From assembly GCA_001949185.1 (NCBI GenBank), contig BDGG01000012.1, positions 750,824-814,823 on the forward strand: DNA of 64,000 nt. The letters run 5' to 3'. Of this stretch, positions 36,011 to 48,100 are shown piece after piece (the stretch's first letter is position 1; the number at the start of each line of letters is the position of its first letter). The position numbers and the translations under genes are program-made. The notes under the pieces were generated by a model that was not told where the DNA came from, made no database searches, and was given only the letters and a program-made list of their open reading frames with translations. This stretch comes from Ramazzottius varieornatus (taxonomy: Eukaryota; Tardigrada; Eutardigrada; Parachela; Ramazzottiidae).

Positions 36011-37807
36011 TCACCAAGTGCTGCCTTGATTAGCCGCATACGATCGTTTCATACGACGAGTATTTCGATCTTGGTCACGTAGTTTCTTCTCGATTTCCGC
36101 ATCAGAAAGTACTTCGATATGCGGTGAGAAGGCTTCGCAGTCGTAAGTGCGGAATGGGCTTTCATTTACCGGCAGTGTGGCATCGCTGTATACGGACTGA
36201 TGCCAAGTGAGTTGCGCGCGAATAGAGTAGGCTATGGCAGTCTCGAACTCCCCACCAAGCCCAAGGTCGGAACACATCCGCAGAGCGAACTGCTCCGGGC
36301 TGTTGTTGGGTTCAGCCATGTCCCATTCGAACTGATCGTTCAGAGAGATGTTTCCCACATGTATATTCAGCTACAGGAAAAAAGTATTACACACTTAGAC
36401 TACCACTTTAACACCGAAACGGCTCTTCCCCGAAAGTACCTTTATGACGACACGCTGATCCGTTTGATTGCTCAGCAGGTTGTCAGTCGGAAAGCTATCC
36501 ACCTGTTGACGAATGCTTTGTGCGATGGTTGGAACGAACTGGACCATGGGTAACTCGAGATCTTCGCACAGCAGCTCGGCGAACTGTTCCGGAGTAATAA
36601 GGATTTCTAGAGCAAAAAGGATCAGCTACTGACCACGAAGCTCCACTGCTCCTCGAGTGACACGAACGTGAAGAGGATACTTACCATTCTTGTTCCAGGT
36701 GAAGGTATCTCGTAGTTTGTAGTTGTCTATTTCCATATCTAGACAAACACAGAACATAGTATTCGGTTCTAGCATAAATTTGCCACGCCAAACGATGGAC
36801 TGACTTGGGGGCGGGGAACTCACCAAGTCGGATAGGAACAAGAACTTCGGGTAGACTCGCTTGTTTCGCTACCATCTGAGGTGGTTTATCGTCAAAGCTG
36901 TAAAGTCCAAAACGAACGTCGTCATCACAATATGTGACTGCTAGTCTTATGCTCACGGAAATGTCGAGTTACCAGAAAGGATGATGACGTCCAGCTTGGG
37001 CTGTTCGGCGACCTCGACCGATAGGAGTGGAGCTCGGAACAGCGTCCAGATGGTGCGAAGTAGCTGGCTGCGGGGCCCAGTTTGCACCCCGTCTTGGCTT
37101 CGCTTCCCTGAAATACGTAGTTCGCTGGCCATAGTACGTAGAGCTGATTTACGACAGCACTTTATAAACGGAAACATACCTCGGCGTCTGGGAACTGTCA
37201 AGATCAGCAGATACGAGTCGGTACTTTTCTTCGTATCCCGCTAGTATTTCATCCACCTCTTTTGCCTTAACAAGGATGGTGTTACTGGACACGGAATGGG
37301 AGTCGACACCTGCTTCAACGACAAGCTGGTAAGTTGGAGTACCGTATAATTATAGGACAAACACACGCCTTGGACAACAAGCGTGCCTGTCGATTTCACT
37401 CAATACCTTTCATCGTAGCCAACTTGCGTCGCTCTTCAGGAGTGGTCTGTCTCTTCCACAGAGCAGGATACTTGCGGTAGAGCTGTCCGCGAAACATCCG
37501 AAGGTAAGCTCCGATCTAGAACGAGCATATATGCGTGAGCATTTCATTAGAAATGTGAGCCAGTAATGCACGCAGCTTTTACATTAGACCCAATGTAATA
37601 TTCCTCCGTATCATTCTCATCCAGCTTGAATGAAACAGGTCTGCTCCCAAAGGTGCTCACGACTGGCTTTTGCATCTTGTCGTCTGCGTCAGTATCCATG
37701 TCGGGATATAGCCGTCCAGGTCTGGGCGTCGTGTCCGCTGCAGCGGAATCTTGGCTAGATTCCCCCATGGCATCGTCAGCATCCGAACGATCTCGCGTTC
37801 CTGTCAT
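36011..37807 (-). CDS. SMARCB1: SMARCB1 (SNF5/INI1), SWI/SNF core subunit
   Basis: SMARCB1 is a core subunit of BAF/SWI-SNF chromatin remodellers that contacts the nucleosome acidic patch. Eight exons (37583-37807, 37407-37515, 37180-37309, 36973-37107, 36824-36951, 36685-36738, 36440-36606, 36011-36370) join to 435 residues; human has 385. The order is a winged-helix N-terminal region ([20 protein letters not shown] and [20 protein letters not shown]), [13 protein letters not shown], then the two SNF5 repeats: [20 protein letters not shown] and [20 protein letters not shown]. It ends with the basic C-terminal helix [18 protein letters not shown]. An extra acidic N-terminal segment of about 55 residues precedes the winged helix. 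Exon 5 adds about 20 residues before LPEVLV; its acceptor is the least certain. Confidence 0.95.
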
Positions 37808-38437
37808 TGTGTCAGATTCAGACCTAGAAAATACGCTGGACAATACAAGATTAGAACTGAGGCTTCCAAACGCTCAGCAAACAATGGCCTGCAAGAGCGA
37901 TGAAGTAAAATGACAACAATAGCGTCCATTGTGATCAATGTGCATAGTACTGCCGTACTGCGATAGAACCGTCAAGCGCGTCAAATCAAGAAACAAGTAA
38001 AGCGTGGTTATAGCAGACAATTTGCGATTTTAGATTTAGCTTGTCACGCTAAATCTTGTTATGGCAAAGTGTGTCACGGTCAGTGCCCGTAGGCGGGGTC
38101 GACCAACCGCTCAATAGCTTCACAAGCGTGGTTGGTGGAAATCGGCGTGTGCAGCCAGTTAAACTTTAGCGTAACATGTTCTGCCATGACAAGATTTAGC
38201 GTGATAAGCTAAAGTAAAATAGTCTATTATCGTGCAGAACCGTCTGGTGTCTACTGAAGAATGGCAATTTCGCGACTGAACCTCGAGTGTTGTAATTAGC
38301 GAAATGTATTCTCCTTTTTTTAAGCCCCTTTTTTACTTCTTTGATGCAGATGCCAGTCACTTTGAAACACTATGGCTTGGATTATTGTCGAATGCAGGTG
38401 CTCAGCGGTTGTTTGGAACATAGCCATCTGATGCAAC
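37808..38437. promoter_or_regulatory. divergent region between SMARCB1 and RalGPS, with a foldback element
   Basis: It holds both promoters. A foldback element at 38027-38220 occupies the middle. An acceptor-like TTCTAG before the SMARCB1 ATG suggests a 5' UTR intron. Confidence 0.45.
38027..38220. mobile_element. foldback element with about 40-bp inverted arms
   Basis: TTTAGCTTGTCACGCTAAAT on the left matches the complement of ATTTAGCGTGATAAGCTAAA on the right, and the match continues inward through CTTGT(T/C)ATGGCA. The middle is unique and non-coding. Confidence 0.8.
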
Positions 38438-40371
38438 ATGTCTGTTTCAGGTGCGACGTCGCCCAGGAAGAAAGCAGCGTCCTGTCTGGCGCTTTCACCC
38501 CCTAAGAGCTACTCCACTATGCCCAAGCAAAGACATCATCGTTCTCCATCAAAACGCAAGCGACTGTTTCATATAGAAGGAGATGTGGCTAGCGAAGGAA
38601 GTGGGCTGGAGTCACTGGAGACTGTGGAGGATATCTGTGTTACACAATGGAAAGTGGACGACTTGGCCTCGCAGGTATTACGGTATATACGGGTTAATTG
38701 GATTGCTGCAACTCCTGCGAACATGCTGTACGGTACATACAGTACTCGCGATCATTTCTTACTCACCGTCTGCTTTCAGTTGACCCTCATCAGCGGCGCA
38801 TTGTTTCGGGACCTGTTACCGCTGGACTTGGCTTCCTTGAATTGGTATAACCCAAAGATGCGGATCAGTCCCGATTCCCAGCGCGTTAACGCGATTACGA
38901 GCAGGTTCAACTATGATGGACAATGGACAATATCGGAGATCTTGAAACAAGAGGTATGCTTAGTGTGTCCTGCATTCTGTTTTTGTGCGTAGGATGACGT
39001 GAAACCGCGCTCCTACAGTAGTGTAGACTATAGACCTCACTTTTGTTGTTCCAGACACCTCGACAGAGAGCATATGTTCTGTCGCACTTCCTGCGGTTAG
39101 CCGAGCGACTGTGAGTGTTACGTAAAAAGTGTGCTGGTGTATTTTCTGTTTAGCCACATCAGCGATTAGGATGTAATCAGCTTTGGAACTTTACCATTGG
39201 CTTCTTGACAGGTTTCAGCTGAATAACTTCCACTCCAGCTACGCCGTGTTCTCCGCGTTGCTCAGCTCTCCGATATCGCGACTGGAGCAAACCGAATCCC
39301 ATCTCACGAAAAGAGATAGGGAGATTCGGGACCAGTTGTCGGCAGTATTCTGCTCCGATAACAACTGGAAGTCCTTCAGGGAATATCAAGAGAAAGCGGG
39401 ATACCCACGGTTACCACATATAGGTTCGTCGCCGTCATGGTGTTCTGTTAGATCAGCAGAATAAATGCTGACCGATTGTCACCTGTGTAGGTTTCTATAA
39501 GACAGATCTGATCCACGCGTACCATGCTTGTACAAATGTCAACGAAAGGCATCGTCGTCTCAAAGCAATCGAAACTCGCGTGTTTGAGTTGTACAGTCGA
39601 TCCAACTACGGCTTCTTGGAGGACATACCAGTCATTCAAACCTACCTCAAGAGCTTTCGCTACATGGAAGAACTCCAAAAGTTTGTGGACGACAGCAACA
39701 CGAAAATCTCAAAATTACTCGAACCAGATCCGACTGAAAGCAGCTCCAAAGCGACTCCGCATGAACAGCCCAAGATAACGGTTAGCTCGAAAGCGAGACC
39801 GTCTAAGACGAATCTCATCGATGACAGTAACATCGAGGTAAGATCCAGTGAACTGATGTGGAGCTTGGCTCGGTTGAATCGAGTTTGTTTTCTGCAGGAA
39901 CTTTTGGCGGACGATGCTTTTCTGCTAACTTCTGGTCAGTCGTTGAACCGGAAGAACATAGGGAACCTTTCTCTTCCCAGCAACATGGCCGTACTACAAC
40001 GGCACTACGACTGGCAAGGAATATTAGAAAGGAAGAACGTCGTTAAGAACGGGCGTTTTTCCTTCGTTCCTCGCTGGAAGCCTGTGTGGGCCGCCGTATG
40101 GAGCTCAAACTTTTTCGTATTCAAACCCAAAAGTCCCTTTCGTACGTCGGAGCGATCTCACTTTGATGGTACGCCATGCGCGGTGTACACGCTCACAGAG
40201 TGGAAGATGGAGGCGGTCGGCGATGACCGGCTGGAACTACGCCTCTCCTCTCCTGATCATGCATTTATCATGAAACTCAAAGCTCACACAGTGACGGAAT
40301 TTCGTGAGTGGATAAAGTATTTGAAGGCAGCTGTGGGCGGTTCCTCAAACTTGATCAAATTTGATATGTAA
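38438..40371 (+). CDS. RalGPS-type Ral guanine-nucleotide exchange factor
   Basis: RalGPS proteins activate Ral GTPases through a CDC25-like RasGEF domain and are membrane-tethered by a C-terminal PH domain rather than a Ras-binding domain. Six exons (38438-38674, 38780-38953, 39055-39110, 39212-39423, 39491-39837, 39898-40371) give 499 residues. The RasGEF domain reads ASQLTLISGALFRDLLPLDL, TSRFNYDGQWTISEIL, VLSHFLRLAERLFQLNNFHS, SSPISRLEQT and IPVIQTYLKSFRYMEELQKF. The PH domain spans ILERKNVVKNGRFSFVPRWK to EFREWIKYLKAAV. A 60-nt intron between 39838 and 39897 is a multiple of three without stops, so retention would add 20 residues. An ATG in the next 90 bases is an alternative start. Confidence 0.9.
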
Positions 40372-40772
40372 TCTCTCACTTCTTGGCCGGTGCATCATCA
40401 TCTTGCCTATCATTGCCGGTAGTAGCTAACTATTTTTCTAGTTTATATTCACCTTTTAGTATTGAATACTGAATCTGCGTCCTTTTGGGTAGCCGTTTTG
40501 ATACGAGTTCAGCCACTTCCTGTTTTCGGGTCCGGAAGATACTTCCATGCAACTTTTCTTCTTGTCGCAGACGGGCGTTTTCGCTCTCCTTTTACTGGCT
40601 GTTTAACCTGCTGGCAGGTCTGTTCTTTTTGCAGTATTGTATTTCGTCAAAGTATTTTGCTTGTGTAAATAACTGTCTACTCTGCCACGTCTTATATATC
40701 TGTCAGTGTAAACCATCCAAAATAAAAACAATATAATTTTCTCAAAAACGGAGAAGTACTCGTATGATCTTT
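40372..40772. other. convergent gap between RalGPS and the NME5-like gene
   Basis: About 400 bases. An AATAAAA at about 40721 is a likely poly(A) signal for RalGPS. I see nothing else. Confidence 0.4.
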
Positions 40773-42162
40773 TCACGTCGTACGGTTCTCAGTCATGGTG
40801 AAGGCCCCTGGACCCGCCTCCCTTCCACCCATCGAGGTTTGCTGCGTACGTTGAATTTCCTCTCTTCCGCCCATGGATGTCTGATTAGAACGCCGAGTAT
40901 GCTCCCTTCCTCCCATGGAAGTTTGTTTCTCGTATCGCATGTTGGCCTCATGCGATGGCCCACGGGTGGAAGTTTGTTGGTGGTTCCACTGAAGCTCCTC
41001 CTGTCCGCCCATGGAAGTCTGGTGATGGGTACGCTCGGTTTCTTCCTTTCCGCCCATAGAGGTTTTTCCTACGCGTTGGCTTTCCCGATAAAAGTCTCCA
41101 GTCGAAGCATAAACAGACCGCACTGGAGCTTCGAACACGGACGTGTTGGTGTATCCCGACCTTTGCATTTCTTGTTCAAAGTCTGCTGTCGAGATCTCTT
41201 TCGACTGAGTGGGTCTCATGAGCCCTCCTATCGATGTGTTGGCCGACTGTTTCGTCTGCTCCCTGTAGTCCGATGTGGATGTGAAGCCTGATTGTCCTCT
41301 CTGGGTTCTGATGTCTGATGGCCCGAGGACTTTCGGTCTGTTAGGGTTATTCTTCAGTAGGAAGTTGGAGAGGTAAGTCACAGGCTCTGCTGGTTTCACT
41401 ACACACATGTCGTAAAAAGCATCCAGCAAAGTCGGCAACATCCGGGTTCTGAAATATTCATCGATCAAGATTCCTTCCTCCGCAATATTACCAGTGGGCC
41501 CGTGTAGAAGGTCGCTGTAACGGGGGAAGAAATGCTGGATAAACTTTGTCGCTTTCTCCGGCGTATCTGCAAGCAACTGTTTCCAGTGAAAAGTTTTCGA
41601 CCCAAAAGAAGCGGAAAAGCTTTTACGTGTGCGTGCTGTACTATGGGATGTCGGCCAACGAGCTCACCCAGATGCTTCTCTCAAGTGGCGCGCGCTCTCG
41701 AAGAATAAAAATGCAACTTTGCGCCACTCAAAATCACGATATGGGTAAAATCATTTGCCGACGTCGCATGTAGTGTAATTAACTCGTCACCATACCTGCA
41801 AGCGAGATCGCGTTGAAGGATCCCTGTTCACCATAAAGTGCCCGCAAAGACCTCGGCTGCGCAGTTCTGGCCTGGACTGGGTCTTCCGGACCTGCCATAT
41901 CCCGGAGGACTTGGAAAGCGTCATTGTGGTTCAATAAAAATACAATCGCTGTTCCCAGCAAAGAGTGGACCGCAGCCTCTGTTTGGGCGTTGGCGATGTT
42001 CGTAAGTCCACTCTGATCCTTGCAGATAAACCATGCTTCGTCAACGTTAACATCCACAACGCGTTCTCCGATTAGTCGAAAACCAGCGTTCTTGAATCGT
42101 TGAAGCAAAGCAAGCCGGTGTTGTACCGCATGGGGTTTCACGATGACCACCACGTGCTGCAT
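40773..42162 (-). CDS. NME5: NME5-like protein: NDK domain, DPY-30 motif and TSMGG repeat tail
   Basis: NME5 is a radial-spoke component of motile cilia in which an NDP-kinase fold is followed by a DPY-30 dimerisation motif. Two exons (41796-42162, 41566 down to 40773) give 386 residues, against about 212 in human. The NDK fold starts HVVVIVKPHAVQHR and runs to SLRALYGEQGSFNAISLA. The catalytic-His motif (NAVHGSD in active kinases) reads NAISLAG, so the His is missing. The DPY-30 motif is IDEYFRTRMLPTLLDAFYDM, followed by LLKNNPNRPKVL. The extra C-terminal tail contains about six repeats built on QTSMGG(R/Q/K)E, unknown to me in other NME5 proteins. The intron carries a palindromic repeat. 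Confidence 0.85.
40790..41070 (-). repeat. tandem coding repeats (TSMGG units)
   Basis: About six imperfect units of 14-17 codons each include a TSMGG or TSTRG core. On the plus strand the recurrent block is CCGCCCATGGA/TCCCATGGAAG. Confidence 0.8.
41651..41766. repeat. intronic palindromic element, copy 12 (NME5-like intron)
   Basis: GTCGGCCAACGAGCTCACCC at the left, CAAGTGGCGCGCGC facing TTTGCGCCACTC, and AATCATTTGCCGACGTCGC at the right. Confidence 0.87.
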
Positions 42163-43029
42163 GTTTGCTCTCCACAACACCACTCAAAGCACTGAACAAG
42201 TGTTTAAGGTTAACTACCATCAGTGCCTATCTGCGACTGCGACCAAGACTAAAAGCAATTTAGGCTGAAACCGATTCCTTGCTCGACCTGCGCGTCTTAC
42301 CTTCAACTTCCGCATCTGAGATTTGTTGTCACAAGCTCCTCGCAGCACGTACAACCGCGGTTACGCTTCCGTTGAGAAGTAATCGGGCTTGTAGAGTAGC
42401 AACTAGAACTTCGCAATGGAGTATACGGACTTGTCTCAGAAGTTACTGCGGTAAATCTGCACGCGAAGATCCATCTCTTAGAGTCCCATTAGCCTGCGGA
42501 ACGAGGCAAAAATAATCATGACAGGAGAAAGAGCGACGGGGTTTTCAGGTGAGTGTGATTTACAAACCTCAAGAAACTGTGTAGTAAATTGTACTGCAAC
42601 TTCGACAAGATCGTTATAGCCACTGCACACGCACGAAGGGAAAGTCTGGAGCAGTAAAAAGTTTGGGTGAGACGGAAAAGACGGCAAACTCGGAATTCAA
42701 CATAAAAAACCGCCAAAAAGTGCACTTGTGTGAACTGCACTTACGTACGTACTTTCGTTCTGCTTCGGAATCGCCTGATCAAAACTTTTTACTGCTCCAA
42801 ACTATCCCTTCGTGCGTGTACTGAGTATGTAACGATCCAATCGACAGACTGAGAACTGAGAAGTGAGAGATGCAAAATCGTTGCATAATACGTTAAGAAC
42901 AACATGATAAAACCTTGAGAACTGGCAAAAGAAGCAAAAGTCTATTTATTCGTAATCCGTTTTAATACATGATTCGTAAGCGCACAAACAAATTATCATA
43001 CTGACCGGTCAGATCGATCAGTCATCAGT
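42163..43029. other. intergenic region with a large foldback element
   Basis: About 870 bases lie between the NME5-like start and the ING-like stop. The NME5-like promoter and an inverted-repeat element (42606-42840) are here. No gene was recognised. Confidence 0.45.
42606..42840. mobile_element. foldback element with about 60-bp inverted arms
   Basis: The left arm contains ACGCACGAAGGGAAAGTCTG and GAGCAGTAAAAAGTTT. The right arm is the complement with few changes (AAACTTTTTACTGCTCCAAA, CCCTTCGTGCGTGTACTG). The similarity extends out to GATCGTTA on both sides. Confidence 0.82.
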
Positions 43030-44420
43030 TTAGGCTGCGGTTTTCCCAGCAGTCAGAAGATCGTCCGCCTTCTCCCCAATCGCGAACTTGCTGATCTTCG
43101 TGTTGTCGCCATCCCGACAATCGGGACAGAACCATTTGCCCCTCGGTTTCGCTTTCAAGCCCACACAGGTAAAGTGGAACCATTCAATCTTGCATCCATC
43201 ATAGTCACAGCCCACCATGTGACCATAGGAGATACCTCGACAAGTGCAGTACCGATCTTCATCCGGAATACTGTCTTTATCACTATCACTGCTAGAGTTC
43301 TTCTTCACCCGCTTATCATACGGAGCACCCGACGACTCGGATTCTGTGAAACTTTCGTCGGAATGAGCACGCTGAGGTTTCTTCGAGGGACGCATGGAAG
43401 GCCGAGAGATCCGTTTCTTCTTGGCGGGAGATGTCGGTATTTTCTTTTCTTTGAGGTCAACTCCACGAACATCCTTCTCCTTCTTTTCACTTTTTCTGCC
43501 GGTGAGTGGACCACTGGACTTGACTTTCTTGTCCGGTCGGCTACGTTCGGGTGTTACCGAGCGCGTGGTCTCATTCGAGCTCTTGTCTTGCTTTCGGACA
43601 TCACTGTGCGGCCTCTTCCTGACTGCACCTTGCACTGGAGGTCGTTTGGGGAGAAGTGACGGACGAGGTTGGCTGGAAGACGTTGGCTGTACCGGAAAGG
43701 ACAGACTGGAAATCAACTTGCGACTTGCTTTGTTGCGCACATCATTCTGCAAGATACGGTTTTCTAAGCCAACTCAACCAACAAACTTCTCTCCCCAAGT
43801 AGCGCACTTTTCCGGTATTTTTAGCCGAAGCGTGCGCCATTGTAAAGAACGATCTCGAGAAGCCCATTAATTTTGTCGGGTTTCCAAACAAGAAATCCTT
43901 TTTTTCAGAACCAACTTTACAATCTGCTCGAACCTTATTAATATAAGTTAATAGTACTGTTTGCTCTACTTTAGAGACTTCGTCCTGAAGGGCATACCTT
44001 TGTCTTGGTGTGGCTAGTGGTATCGTTTCTCTTCTGCTTCGACCTGAAGAACGGTTCAGCCCTCTTCCAGTGACTTTCCGTTTCTGCCACCGTTGTGCTT
44101 ATCTGATCCTCCAGTTCGTTCCACTTCTGTGTCGCTCGAATCTGCGCTGTACACATCTCGTCGAACAGCGCGTTAAGGGAAGCGACCAGCTGATCCTTCG
44201 CAGCTCCATTCTGCTCTGCGCTTAGATGTTCCAGAACACCGTCGATCTTGACTTGACACTGTCGGATGTAGGCATCCAGCTCAAACGAGACCGTCAACCC
44301 TTTCTGAACCGTTCTGGAGACTTCACCTTGTACTCCAAGGAAGGATGTGACGAACGTCTCCGCAAGTGTGTCGCGACTGCTTCCACCATAGTCTTGATCG
44401 TATCCCACCGACCCAGCCAT
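43030..44420 (-). CDS. ING-family PHD-finger protein
   Basis: ING proteins read H3K4me3 through a C-terminal PHD finger and recruit histone acetyltransferase or deacetylase complexes. Two exons (43998-44420, 43030-43746) join in phase 0 to 379 residues. The PHD finger is [20 protein letters not shown], then [20 protein letters not shown] and CPDC, with all eight zinc ligands and the ING signature. The N-terminus has helical segments ([20 protein letters not shown]) where the ING dimerisation domain should be, but it is too divergent to say which subfamily. A long Lys/Ser/Pro-rich linker carries nuclear-localisation-type clusters (KKKRISRPS). An in-frame ATG 20 codons upstream is an alternative start. 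The intron has a palindromic repeat. Confidence 0.87.
43775..43880. repeat. intronic palindromic element, copy 13 (ING-like intron)
   Basis: CAAGTAGCGCACTTTTCCGG faces GAAGCGTGCGCCATTGTAAA. The outer ends are eroded. Confidence 0.78.
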
Positions 44421-45129
44421 ACGGACAGTTGCTTCCGGCGGTCCTCTTGGTAACTTCTTCACCTTGGCTAAAGAGAGCATACGCTTCAGGCCACCTATGA
44501 CGAACAGTACATCCAAAACTCTGGGTAAACGAGCGGAAAATGTCCGACTGGAGATCGCGGAAGAAATATTTGTTTCAATTTTTCTATTTGTGCGCAGTTT
44601 GCGAAGTGATCCGCACTTGCACAATCCAGGACGCACAGGAACATCGTGACGTCATTTGAACAAGTTCTTCCCGTAGGCACTGTGTTAGAAGAGTCGCACA
44701 ATATTTACTTATGACGACACATGTTCCTGTGCGTGCTGGATTGTGCTAGTGCGCTTGCGTTCGCAATCTCTTTAGTGGCTCGGCTTAAAGTTGCCTGGTT
44801 TTTACTGTCAGGGAACTAAAGTAACCAAAATACGTCCTTTTTTCGTGCGGTAGTGCAGCTACCAGTGCGGCGCTTGATGAATAGAAACCAAGTACGTGTA
44901 CTGTACAAAATTAACAGAGCACATCTTTTGAAGATGACGTGCAGTTTTCGTACGGTTGTCCCTCTGGACCACCTTTTCCTTGACCACCTTTTCTGCACCT
45001 CGGCCCTGAGAAAACAGTCTCCCCTTACCACGTGCAGGAGTTGAGGATTGGTGCTCCAATTTCCGTATGAGGGGTTAGAGGATACGCGATCGTCTCATCT
45101 TGATCTTCTGTTCCAGATAAAGCCTCAGG
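44421..45129. promoter_or_regulatory. divergent region between the ING-like gene and PSMD1
   Basis: Both promoters lie in these 709 bases. A foldback element occupies 44599-44766. Confidence 0.5.
44599..44766. mobile_element. foldback element with about 45-bp inverted arms
   Basis: GCACAATCCAGGACGCACAG then GAACAT on the left, and the complement of the same with few differences on the right (ATGTTCCTGTGCGTGCTGGA, TTGTGC). The outermost matching bases are TTGCGAA/TTCGCAA. Confidence 0.85.
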
Positions 45130-48100
45130 ATGCCTCTCACTACGGCCACCGGGATTCTGGCGATGCTGGACGAGAAAGACCCCAAGCTGAAAGGATATGC
45201 TCTGAAATGTATGAATCGTTTGATGGAGGAATACTGGCCGGAGTTTGCCGAGTCGGAGTTCATCCGTAAGGTGGAGGTGTTCTACGAGTCCAACAACTAC
45301 CCAGCGGAAGAGCGTCAGCTGGCTGCCTTGGTTGCCGCCAAGATTTACTACAATCTGAACTCCATGGAACAAGCCCTGCACTGCGCGTTGGGAGCGGAGA
45401 ACATCCTTGATCTCACAGAACGCAGCGAATTCGTTCGTACTATCCTGGCTCGATGTATCGACATGTACGTCAAGCAGCGACAGGAAGGTCCAGAGAAAAG
45501 ACACGGCGACGTCCCAGGCGCTGATCCCAGATTGGAGAAACTGGTTAATCGTCTGATCCAGCAGTGCTTCGAACATCGACAGTATCGACAAGCCATGGGT
45601 AAGTGCTCCTGATCCGTTCATGAATCTTCGTGTGGGGAAACGGAAGCGTTATCGAAACATACTGCACAGTATCTGATAGTAGTATCAGCTGGTTTTTGCG
45701 GACCTGCATACATTCGATCCATGCTGCCTACCTAGTTAGTGTATGTAGGTCCGTGAGTCAGGGTGTGTTTTATTTGAAGTGGAATTCAAGGCAGGAAACT
45801 GTCTGACGTTTCTTGCGGTGTTTTTTCCAGGTTTAGGAATCGAAGCTCGACGTCTGGATGTCTTCGAACGAGCCATCACCGAATCTGGCGACCAGCGGGC
45901 TATGTTGGGCTACGGAATGCGTATCGCCATGACTCTGGTTCAACAACGGCAGTTCCGCTCTGATGTCTTCTCGAAGCTGGTCAGCCTGTACGTGAATATC
46001 CAGCCTCCGGACTACATCAACATGGTCCAGTGCCTTATCTTCATGGAACGGCCGACAGAAGTTGCCGACATCCTAGCTCGTCTCCTGGAGAAGGAAGACC
46101 AGCGTCTGATGGCCTACCAGCTCGGCTTCGACCTGTACGAGAACGGCACGCAGCAACTTCTGCATGCCATCGGCAGTGGCTTGACGGAGAAACACACTGG
46201 AGCCACCGGGAGTGTCAACGACGCTTTGGAAAAGATGGAGCTTATCCTGAGCGGACAGCTAACGATCCAGCAACACCTTCAGTTCCTCATTCGAAACAAT
46301 CACACCGACTTGGTCATCCTCAAACAGACGAAAGAAACCATCCGGAACTCCGTCAGTCATAACGCAACCATCATCTCGAACGCCTTCATGAACTGCGGAA
46401 CGACTTCCGATATCTTCCTTAGGTACGATCTTCTCCCGAATATACAGTGTACGACAAAATAAACCTTCAAAAATGGGCGGAGCGTCTTAAATACGGACGA
46501 GGAGTCACAATCATTGTTAAGCCACTGCGCAAATTTGATTCGCTGTGTCCAGCTGGTTTCATTGACACCCATTTTGAAAGCTTGTTTTGTCTTGCACTGT
46601 ATTTCGTATTTTTGTACCGTAAGTGATAGGTTTTTCTTATAGAGACAATTTGGAATGGTTGGGCCGCGCTACCAATTGGGCCAAGTTCTCCGCAACAGCA
46701 AGCCTCGGTGTCATCCACCACGGTCACGAGAAGGACGCCCTCAAGCTCATGTCGACTTACCTGCCTAAAGACGCCGGAGCAGGTTCGTATGCCGAAGGCG
46801 GAGGTCTCTACGCCCTCGGTCTTATCCACGCTAACCACGGTTCAGAGCAGATCATCGACTACCTCCAGGAACAACTCAAAGCAGCCAACAATGAAATGCT
46901 GCGCCACGGTGGCTGCTTAGGTCTCGGACTAGCCGCCATGTCCACTTACCGTGACGACTTGTACGAGCTTCTCAAATCGAACTTGTTCCAAGATGACGCC
47001 ATCACGGGCGAAGCCGCTTCCGTAGCTATGGGTCTGGTCATGTTAGGTTCTGGCAACTCGAAAGCGGTAGAAGATATGGTGACATACGCGCATGAGACTC
47101 AGCACGAGAAGATCTTGAGAGGGTTAGCCATCTCGTTGGCTCTAGTCATGTTTGGGCGTATGGAGGAAGCTGATCCGCTTATCCAGCAATTGATGGATGA
47201 CAAGGATCCGATTATGCGTCGGTGCGCCATGTATACCATCTCCATGGCGTACTGTGGTAGTGCAAACAACGAAGCCATTCGGAAGTTGCTGCATGTGGCG
47301 GTGTCGGATACCGATAACGATGTGCGACGTTCGGCGGTGTTGGGTATCGGCTTTCTGCTGTTCAGACACCCCGACCAGTGTCCCGGGGCTGTGGACCTGT
47401 TGGCGGAGAGCTACAACCCGCATGTGAGATATGGAGCAGCCATGGCGTTAGGGCTGGCTTGTGTTGGTACCGGAAGTCGCGAAGCTATTGGGATTTTGGA
47501 ACCAATGTTGAACGATACGGTGAACTATGTCCGTCAAGGTACATCAGGGTTTCTTGTGAGAGTTGTGGAACCGATTGATGATGTCACTGACTGGTGATGT
47601 CTTTGGCTTTCAGGAGTGTACATTGCTTCCGCTATGATCCTGATGCAGCATAACGAGGAAACCGCGCCAAAGTCCAAGGAGTTCCGCGAGAAGTTCCGCA
47701 AAGCCATCGAAGACAAGCACGAGGATGTGATGGCCAAATACGGAGCCATCATCGCTCAGGGTATCATTGACGCCGGTGGTCGCAATGTAACCATTTCCCC
47801 ACAAACTCGAACTGGACATACGTCTTTACCTACCGTGGTCGGCCTCTTTATCTTCACTCAGTTCTGGTAAATACCGAGCAGCAATCAGAAAATGGGGCTT
47901 ACGCAAACGAACTCGACAAAATCGTTTCTTCAAGCGACGCACGCCGTCAGCCGATAACGCTGAAACCGTGCGCCATTTGGGAAAATATCGTACCAAGACT
48001 GCTTGCTGAGCTCTGAAGTGTGTTTCAGCCTGATCTATATTTATATTGGCTTGCGAATCTATTTGCAGGTACTGGTTCCCTTTCGCCCACTTCCTCTGCA

